From Diadema setosum (lineage: Eukaryota; Echinodermata; Echinoidea; Diadematoida; Diadematidae): 64,000 nucleotides of DNA. Shown in pieces: positions 57,830 to 64,000 of this stretch. The position numbers were made by a program, and so were the translations under genes. The stretch covers positions 5,166,048 through 5,230,047 of the forward strand of contig NC_092704.1 of NCBI RefSeq assembly GCF_964275005.1. Direction: 5' to 3'. The notes beneath the pieces were generated by a model that did not search any database, was not told where the DNA came from, and saw only the letters and a program-made list of their open reading frames with translations. The first letter of the stretch is position 1; each line of letters opens with the position of its first letter.

Positions 57830-59340
57830 AAATGACTGAGGCCTGCTCGATAAAAACAAGGAAAACATGTTACTGTTTGCTACTCTGAAAGTTCGTTATT
57901 CCGAAGTTTAGTTAATCGAAAATGAAAGAAAAAAAAACTGTCAATTATTGAAGGGTTCTTATTTCGACAGTAAAAAAAAAAAAAAAAAAAAAAGGAAAAA
58001 TAAACAAATAAAAGCTTTGATATTTCGGAGGTTCGTTCGGCATTTTAAACAGCGGGGAATAACTTAGAAAAAGTAATATAAATGGCAGGGGAAATCTTTA
58101 AGGCAAGATATAGGTTAAATTCATAGTTTTGCTATCATTAACTTATATATACATACGTATAATAGGCCCTACCGGGCAGCGAGGGATGCTTTAAAAGGAG
58201 TTATAAAAGACGGGGGATATTTAATGCAAGAAAAAAAAAAAGAAAGAGAAAGTGTACTTCTTAGTTTGACGTCGCTATATAATTTCCTCTGCGTGGTGTT
58301 CATCATTCTGATATGCCGAATCCGGAAAAAAAAAAACCCAAACTCAAATACACGTGAAAGATATTTGTAAATAAAAAGAAGGAACCACTGTTCGTTATTC
58401 CAAACATACATGTGGCATGATTCTAAAGTTTCATAATCTGATAATAGACTATGGTTTGTTAATCTGACACCATGGAATGTTGGGGTTCGAAACTCTCATC
58501 GTTTACATTATATCAACAAACCGAATCTTATTTCGTTTTGGAATCGAAGAACCTTTGAAAATAAGGAAAACGTGTTTCTTTTCTTTTTTTTTTTCATTTA
58601 TGGATTCGGAAACTTAAAAATAATAACTTTTCTTTCTTTCTTTCTGTAAGTTATGGATTAACGATCCTTCGGAATAATGAACGAGCATTTGGGATAATTC
58701 AGAAAATAAGTTTGGGAGAGAAAGACAAAATTTAAGGCAAAAATACGTTTGAGAGTTGTTTGAAATGTTCATTTTTCTTTTAATACGGCAGTGAACAATA
58801 CTTTCAAAGTAAGTACGGACGGAAGGAGAAATTTGCAAGAAATCCGTACAAAAGTAAGAAATCCGAAATTTCTTACTTTAACATCGTTAATTTCTTTGAA
58901 CTGTATTCATAACTCGCAAAAAAAATGTACAGAGTTCATTACTCCGAATCCCGTCACACACGCAAAATCTCTGTGCTCAGATGCTTGTTACTCCGAAAAT
59001 GAATTAGACTTCGTTGATCTGAACATCTGCGGCATTATTCCCAAGGTTTATAATTTGGAGGGGGGGAAAAAAAACGAATTATATCATTCTACGTGATGCG
59101 AAACTCATCTCGTTTTCGGATAAACGAACCTTTAGAATACCGAACCTTAAGCACTGCACAGTGTATTATTTTTAGCTTTCGAGTCAACAACTTTGGAAAT
59201 AACGAAACTTTCTCCCCCCCCCCCCCCGCTCTCTCTCTCTCTCTCTCTCTCTCTTTCGTTAAATGAGAAACAAACCTTCTGAATGACGAACTTTCAGATT
59301 GACGAATTACAATAAAATAGCACTACTTGAGGTCAGTTAA
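57830..59340. repeat. Cryptic TTCGTTATTCCGAA repeat region
   Basis: The motif and its complement recur with drift: GTTCGTTATTCCGAAG (57892), GGTTCGTTCGGC (58031), GTTCGTTATTCC (58390), CTTCGGAATAATGAACG (58666), TCATTACTCCGAATCC (58936), TTGTTACTCCGAAAATGAA (58984), CGGATAAACGAACC (59116) and AATGACGAACTTTC (59282). There is a (CT)n run at 59228-59255. No gene. Confidence 0.55.
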
Positions 59341-59346
59341 ATGAAA

Positions 59347-60472
59347 AGGCCCTGTCACACCTTACGCGGGCTTGTCGCGAGTAGGGATTTTCCAACACGC
59401 AGGAGAATTTTCTGCGGGCGGACGAGGATGTTACCGTACTTGCGTCTTCCTGCTAGAGGCGTGCTAGTTACCTGCTACTTGCGTTTATTCCGTGTGACAC
59501 GCGTAAGAGCTTTGAAAGCGATCCATTTTCAGCTACGAGCGACATACAAGGACTGCGAAGTATCTGCGTTACAGCTGTGAAGTACCTGCGTGGGAGTTGC
59601 CTGCGAGGTGTTGCCGCTTATGGCCTCCTACTGGTATTCTGCATGTACCTCTGCGGGCAATTCCCCGCGATTCACCCGGAATGAGTTTTGAGCATGCTCA
59701 AGGCCTTGTCATACCGTGTCTGGGAAAGTCTTGCGGGTTGACTTGCAGGCAAAAATTTTTGCTACCGGACATCCCAGCAGTTGGTCCGCCCCTGACAGTA
59801 CCTATAGCGCGTATCTCGTCCGTAGTTGCCCGGAGGTGCGCAAGTCCGATTTACCCGCAGCCAAGTTTTGGGCATGACCATTTTTTTTTCCGGGTGAGTC
59901 GCGGGGATTGCCCGCAAAGGTCCACGCAGAACGCCAGTAGGAGGCCCGTAGCGGCAGCAACTCGCAAGCAACTTCCACGCAGGTACTTCGCAGCTGTACA
60001 AACGCAGGTACTTCGCAGTCCCGTATGCGGCCAAGATAATGACATTCTGTAGGACTTCTGCCATTCCTTCAGAGGAATTCCTTCACTGAGTTGTCAGCCC
60101 TAACCCGCCTGGCACGCAGGTCACACAGAATACCCGCAAGTAGAACGTAAGTAGAACGCGTTCAGCAAGTAAGTTGCATGCAAACTCGCCCAAATCCTTG
60201 TCTGTCCTCAGAAATTGTCAGGTGTGCTGGGAAATCCCCACACGCAACATGCCCGCGTAGCTTGCCCAGAAAGGTGTGACAGGGCCTAAACATGGCTGCG
60301 GGTAAAAAGGATTTGCGTGCGCACCTCTGGGCGACTATACGGGTGAGTGTACTTGCTAGATACCGTCATGGATGTGCGGGTCATCTGTAATGCGGGGATC
60401 TCCGGGCAGTAAAACATGTTCTTCGCAAGTCGCACGCAAGGCTTGCCCGGAAAGGTGTGACACGACCTAAAC
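59347..60472. mobile_element. Foldback element, AGGCCCTGTCACACC ends
   Basis: Left AGGCCCTGTCACACCTT and right AAGGTGTGACAGGGCCT (ending 60287) are inverted. Inside, arms of about 150-180 bp (near 59575-59710 and 59860-60005) pair again, e.g. GCGGGCAATTCCCCGCGA facing TCGCGGGGATTGCCCGC. A further half-unit ending GGTGTGACACGACCT extends to 60472. GC-rich, no transposase. Confidence 0.8.
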
Positions 60473-60640
60473 AAAATCATGCCGCTTGTTGGAAGTCTGT
60501 CAGTCTCTGGACTTATATCCCCGTAGCAGTGACTGAATTGATACTAATCGCGATACAACAATTCGATCACATCATATTCGTCACGAAAATGATAACTCGC
60601 CAACAAAATGTTCAAATTGTATCACTATCGTGAGTAGTAG

Positions 60641-61119
60641 GTTTTATATTTTGGATATAAAAAAAAAAAAATCCTAGATAGGTGATTGGTTGAAAGAGTT
60701 TCACGTGATTAAAGGTATTTCAAGTTTAGATGTCAGAAAGTTGACAATCCATAAAATACTATTTGCAAAATGACGTCACTTCTACATTTTGCAAATTATT
60801 TGCAAAATGATGTCACAAAGCAATTCTGAAATTGTGCGCAGCCTTGTCCCCGTCACTCTGTGAAATGCATAATACTGCTCGTACCGCGACGTCATAAAAG
60901 CAATTCTGGTATCGCGCATTGCTTGACAAGCGCGACCCACGTCAAAATGTAAGATTTTTAACAAACATCACAAAGCACTTCTGACATCGTGTGCTGCTGC
61001 ATGCTTATTATGGTCAATGTAGGATTCCTTCGCAACATCGCATTCACCATACCACTTCTCGCTTTACATTTTCCCCATTTCCTCTTCTTTTACTGAATTT
61101 TTTATCCAAAATATAAAAC
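60641..61119. mobile_element. Probable MITE with internal subrepeats
   Basis: The ends GTTTTATATTTTGGATA and TATCCAAAATATAAAAC are inverted. Three degenerate subrepeats inside (near 60775, 60885, 60965) carry GACGTCA or CATCACAAAGCA(A/C)TTCTG and TCGTGCGCTGC-like text. Confidence 0.6.
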
Positions 61120-61140
61120 AAATATACATTGCCTAATTTC

Positions 61141-61264
61141 GAGTTTCCTGTTCAAACTTAAGGCTCGCGGTGCCTCCAAAAGAACTTTTCACTTCGGGGC
61201 TGCGCCCCTCATTGAATAGTTCTTTTGGAGTCACCTCTGCCCATATAGTTTTAACTTGAAACTC
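61141..61264. repeat. Short hairpin element
   Basis: GAGTTTC..TTCAAACTTAA pairs with TTAACTTGAAACTC. Inner arms GGTGCCTCCAAAAGAACT and AGTTCTTTTGGAGTCACC flank a GGGGCTGCGCCCC loop stem. The whole 124 bp can fold back. Confidence 0.75.
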
Positions 61265-61320
61265 ACAAGGCAAAGTATATTTGTATAGGCCTACTACCTT
61301 GCGAACAAGTGGAAGAGATT

Positions 61321-61915
61321 AAAGACAAGTTCACCTTCTAAACATGTGGATAAGAGAAATTGCAGCAATATTGGTAGAACACATTAATTAGTGAAGTTTG
61401 AGTAAACTCGGACAATCCGTTCATAAGTTACGAATTTTTAAGTTTTAGTTCCAGGATCACTGGATATGAAGACTACTAAAGCTTGTGATGTTATATCCAT
61501 GCGTAGAATTATGTTATATCCATGCGTACAATGATATAAAGAAGATGCAAAGAGAAAGGAACCATATTTCCACTTTTTTGCGTAATAAAAGAGCACGTAT
61601 ATACAGTTGCACATGACTTGCCTCTTTCACTAAAGGCAGGAGTAATATTACCATAATGTCATTTAAAAGCCGAGGGAATGTGTACTTTTATCATGAAATT
61701 AAATTTAGCGCAATTCTCTTTATATTTTCTTCTATTGTTCTACGCATATGCCGTGACATCATTAACTGTAGTAGTCTTCTCATCTAGGAGTAACTACACA
61801 GAAACTTTACAATTTTCCGATTTCCCTCAAACTTTAATTCACTGTGTTCTACTGATATTGCATGCTGCATAGTCTCAATCCGCATGTGCAGACGATATCT
61901 AGAGGTGCTCTATAA
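61321..61915. mobile_element. Foldback MITE, second copy of the 39795 family
   Basis: The left arm (AAGTTCACCTTCTAAACATG, AATATTGGTAGAACACATTA, AAGACTACTAAAGCTTGTGA) and right arm (GTAGTAGTCTTCTCATC, TTCTACTGATATTGCATGC) match both arms of 39795-40373 with more divergence. Confidence 0.7.
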
Positions 61916-63081
61916 CTTTAAGAAGAGTGCACTTCCACTTTACTGCATGCATGGGCGTCGCCGGGGGGGGGGGGGGGTGCGTTGGGTGCGAACGCACCCC
62001 CCTTCAGAAAAAAAAAACAAAAATCAGTCTGCGAGCGACCTCAACGCCGGACGCTAAAAAATTTCTTTTATTGTTATTTCTTTTTATTATTTTCTTTTTA
62101 TTTTGTACCAGGGACAAGAAATTCGTGGGGAAAAAAATCGCACCCCGGGCTCTGGCAGCTCTGATTTAATTTTGCAGTGTTCACTATTTATCGACCGTAC
62201 AGTACGAGATCGTACGGTACGGAGCACGTTCACGTTTGCGTGTACGTAATGTACGTGTGCTGCAAGGATGTATAGTGTCTACGTACTGCACTTTATTTAT
62301 GACCAGTCCAAATTGAAAATGCGAGACCAAGTGCGGGCCTTAGCCTTATAGAAGATTTTTAAGGGGCAAGGTAAGCATATTATAATTTTGCCTTCCCCCT
62401 CCCCCAATGATTCCCGAGGTGAGATTTTCTTGCTTTTTCAGAGAAAAAAAGTTCCCCATAAGAATATTGCGAGGGTAAGCATATCATTTGCCCCCCCCCC
62501 CACACACACACACGTATAGTCATAATTCCCGAGGTGAGAAGATTTTCTTGCTTTTTTGATAGAAATCTGTCCAAATATTTCACCCGAAGTGTGAAACAGG
62601 TTGATGAATTTCAATTCTAAAAATGAAAAGTCTCTCTCGTGTGGGAAGGGGATACCCTTTCCCACACCCTCTCCCGTTTGGTCTGGTTTTCATGGACTTA
62701 ATACACCTTATGATCAAGAAATAAGATATTTTTCTTAGATTTCTTTTAACCATCATTAAAGAGATATAGAGTGTGAAACATTTTTCAAAAAGCCCGGAGC
62801 CGACAAAGGATTGTGATTCAGCGTGATTCCTGGTTGGCATTCTGAATATAAGCAGGATGTACGCAGTGGACTCAGAACATCCGAACGGCAACAAGAGTCT
62901 CTGCAATGTTGCGCAATGTGATGTAGAATGTACACCTTTGTACCTAACGCTTCGTTATATCAAAGCTAGATCATTGATTTTTGCAGTTGTGCTTTACATA
63001 TAAGTCTTACATTAAAATTCCTTGCATTGCCAATGATCATAAGACTTGACCTGGCCTATTCCCTAAATTTTCCACGTATAT

Positions 63082-63086
<5 letters not shown>
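61916..63086. other. Repeat debris, no gene
   Basis: GGGCGTCGCC followed by a G-run at 61952-61978 resembles a decayed hAT-like end. ATTCCCGAGGTGAGA...TTTTCTTGCTTTTT occurs twice (about 62410 and 62525), and GGGGATACCCTTTCCC at 62648 recalls the internal units of the hAT element at 26575-28432. No coding signal. Confidence 0.45.

Positions 63087-63122
<36 letters not shown>
63087..63122. repeat. (CA)n microsatellite
   Basis: About 17 CA units. Confidence 0.95.
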
Positions 63123-63125
<3 letters not shown>

Positions 63126-63169
63126 AACACAAACAATTAGAAGATGCGCTAAAGTGCAGATTTTGGACA

Positions 63170-64000
63170 CCTTTCCCGAACTTTGTCACTTCGACGCCCC
63201 CTCGCTGGTCTTACCTCCCCCATGCCATTGATGTTGCTGCCAGTAATTGCCAGCAGTTGCGCCCGGTGCGCCCCCCCCCCCCCCAATTTCCAAAGCGAAA
63301 AAGTATAGCTACAAATGGCAGTTTTTGGACTGTAAAATGTCAAAATTTTCAAACTCGCTCGCTCCGCTAGCTCTCTCGCATTTAATCGCCATGCCATTCT
63401 AATGATGTTACTGCCAGTAATTGCCAGCAGTTGCGCCCGGTGCGCCCCCCTTAATTTCCAAAGCGAAAAAATATAGCTCAAAGAACCAGCAGTTTTGGGA
63501 CTGTAAAATGTCAAAAATTTTAAGCTCGCTTGCTCCGCTCGCTCGCATTTAATCATTATGCCATTCTCCTGATGTTACTGTTAGTAATTGCCAGCAGTTG
63601 CGCCTGGTGCGTCCCCCCTTTAATTTCCCAAGCGAAAAAAAAAAAATAGCTACAAACGGCAGTTTCTGGACTGTGATGTCAAAATTTTCAAGCTCGCTCG
63701 CTCCGTTCGCTCGCAAATCGTTATGCCATTCTCCTGATGTTGCTGCCAGTAATTGCCAGCAGTTGCGCCCGGTTCGCCCCCACCCCTTAATTGCCACAGC
63801 GAAAAGATATGGCTATAAACGGCAGTTTTTGAACTGTAAAAGGTCAAAATTTTCAAGCTCGCTCGCTTCGCTCACTCGCATTTAATCGCTATGCCATTGT
63901 CCTGATGTTGCTGCCAGTAATGCCAGCAGTTGTGCCTGGTGCGCCCCCCTCAATTTCCAAAGCGAAAATATATATATATATAGCTACAAACGGCAGATTT
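63170..64000. repeat. ~167-bp satellite, continues past the window end
   Basis: TGCCATT marks at 63223, 63392, 63559, 63724 and 63892 give periods of 169, 167, 165 and 168 bp. Units share TGCCAGTAATTGCCAGCAGT, GCGCCCGGTGCGCCCCCC, CAAAGCGAAAA, ACTGTAAAATGTCAAAATTT and GCTCGCTCGCTCCGCTCGCT. No ORF of interest; the reverse-strand frames are translated repeat. Confidence 0.9.

Noticed and set aside
59597..60064. Open frames of 100-151 residues on both strands
   Set aside because: They lie within the GC-rich foldback arms. Mirror-image frames on both strands are expected from the inverted repeats.
63170..64000. Regularly spaced repeats could suggest a CRISPR array
   Set aside because: Units are similar along their full ~167 bp with no unique spacers. 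The context is eukaryotic and there are no cas genes. The same applies to the arrays at 1.3-2.0, 7.0-7.5 and 53.8-55.4 kb.

Overview
This is a eukaryotic, intron-bearing, AT-rich and very repeat-dense window. The mix is typical of a marine invertebrate deuterostome, most likely an echinoderm: tandem-repeat MITEs with GGTCA/TGACCT-rich ~150-160 bp cores and an ACGG microsatellite, nonautonomous piggyBac, hAT and Tc1-like elements, P-element and LINE relics, and a C2H2 zinc-finger cluster. The host call is inference from repeat style, because no species-diagnostic gene is present.

Layout. 0-11 kb: LINE tail, a GGTCA-rich MITE, an old tandem duplication (3.1-5.2 kb and 5.7-8.35 kb) whose second copy carries a MITE that the first lacks, then a 1.78 kb element with five perfect TGACGTCA sites. 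11.2-14.7 kb: a fossil zinc-finger exon cut by a decayed LINE. 14.7-23 kb: P-element transposase relic, two relics of an unnamed transposase-like family, and an L1-like RT fragment split by a long-TIR MITE. 24.6-25.6 kb: an unrecognised GC-rich spliced gene between inverted AGGACCAAGACC-type repeats. 25.7-28.8 kb: second copy of the 1.78 kb element, split by a hAT element with an 8-bp target duplication. 29.3-30.8 kb: perfect 151-bp inverted repeat and a gypsy element reduced to gag plus the integrase tail.

33.0-53.6 kb, minus strand: the main host locus. A start exon (ATG at 53535) and a one-finger exon 2 are followed by four near-identical 735-nt zinc-finger cassette exons (T1-T4) alternating with four small exons (X1-X4), then four stop-containing zinc-finger terminal exons (D, C, B, A). 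Every splice site I could place is phase 1, so any 5' exon can join any 3' exon in frame. This looks like a lola/mod(mdg4)-type modular transcription factor locus, made by two tandem-duplication series. Splicing itself cannot be seen from DNA, and a cluster of separate genes remains possible.

53.8-64 kb: a ~160-bp tandem repeat with RFX X-box-like palindromes, a TA-flanked MITE, a GGATG-rich tract, a TTCGTTATTCCGAA-type cryptic repeat, foldback elements, and a ~167-bp satellite that runs off the window end.
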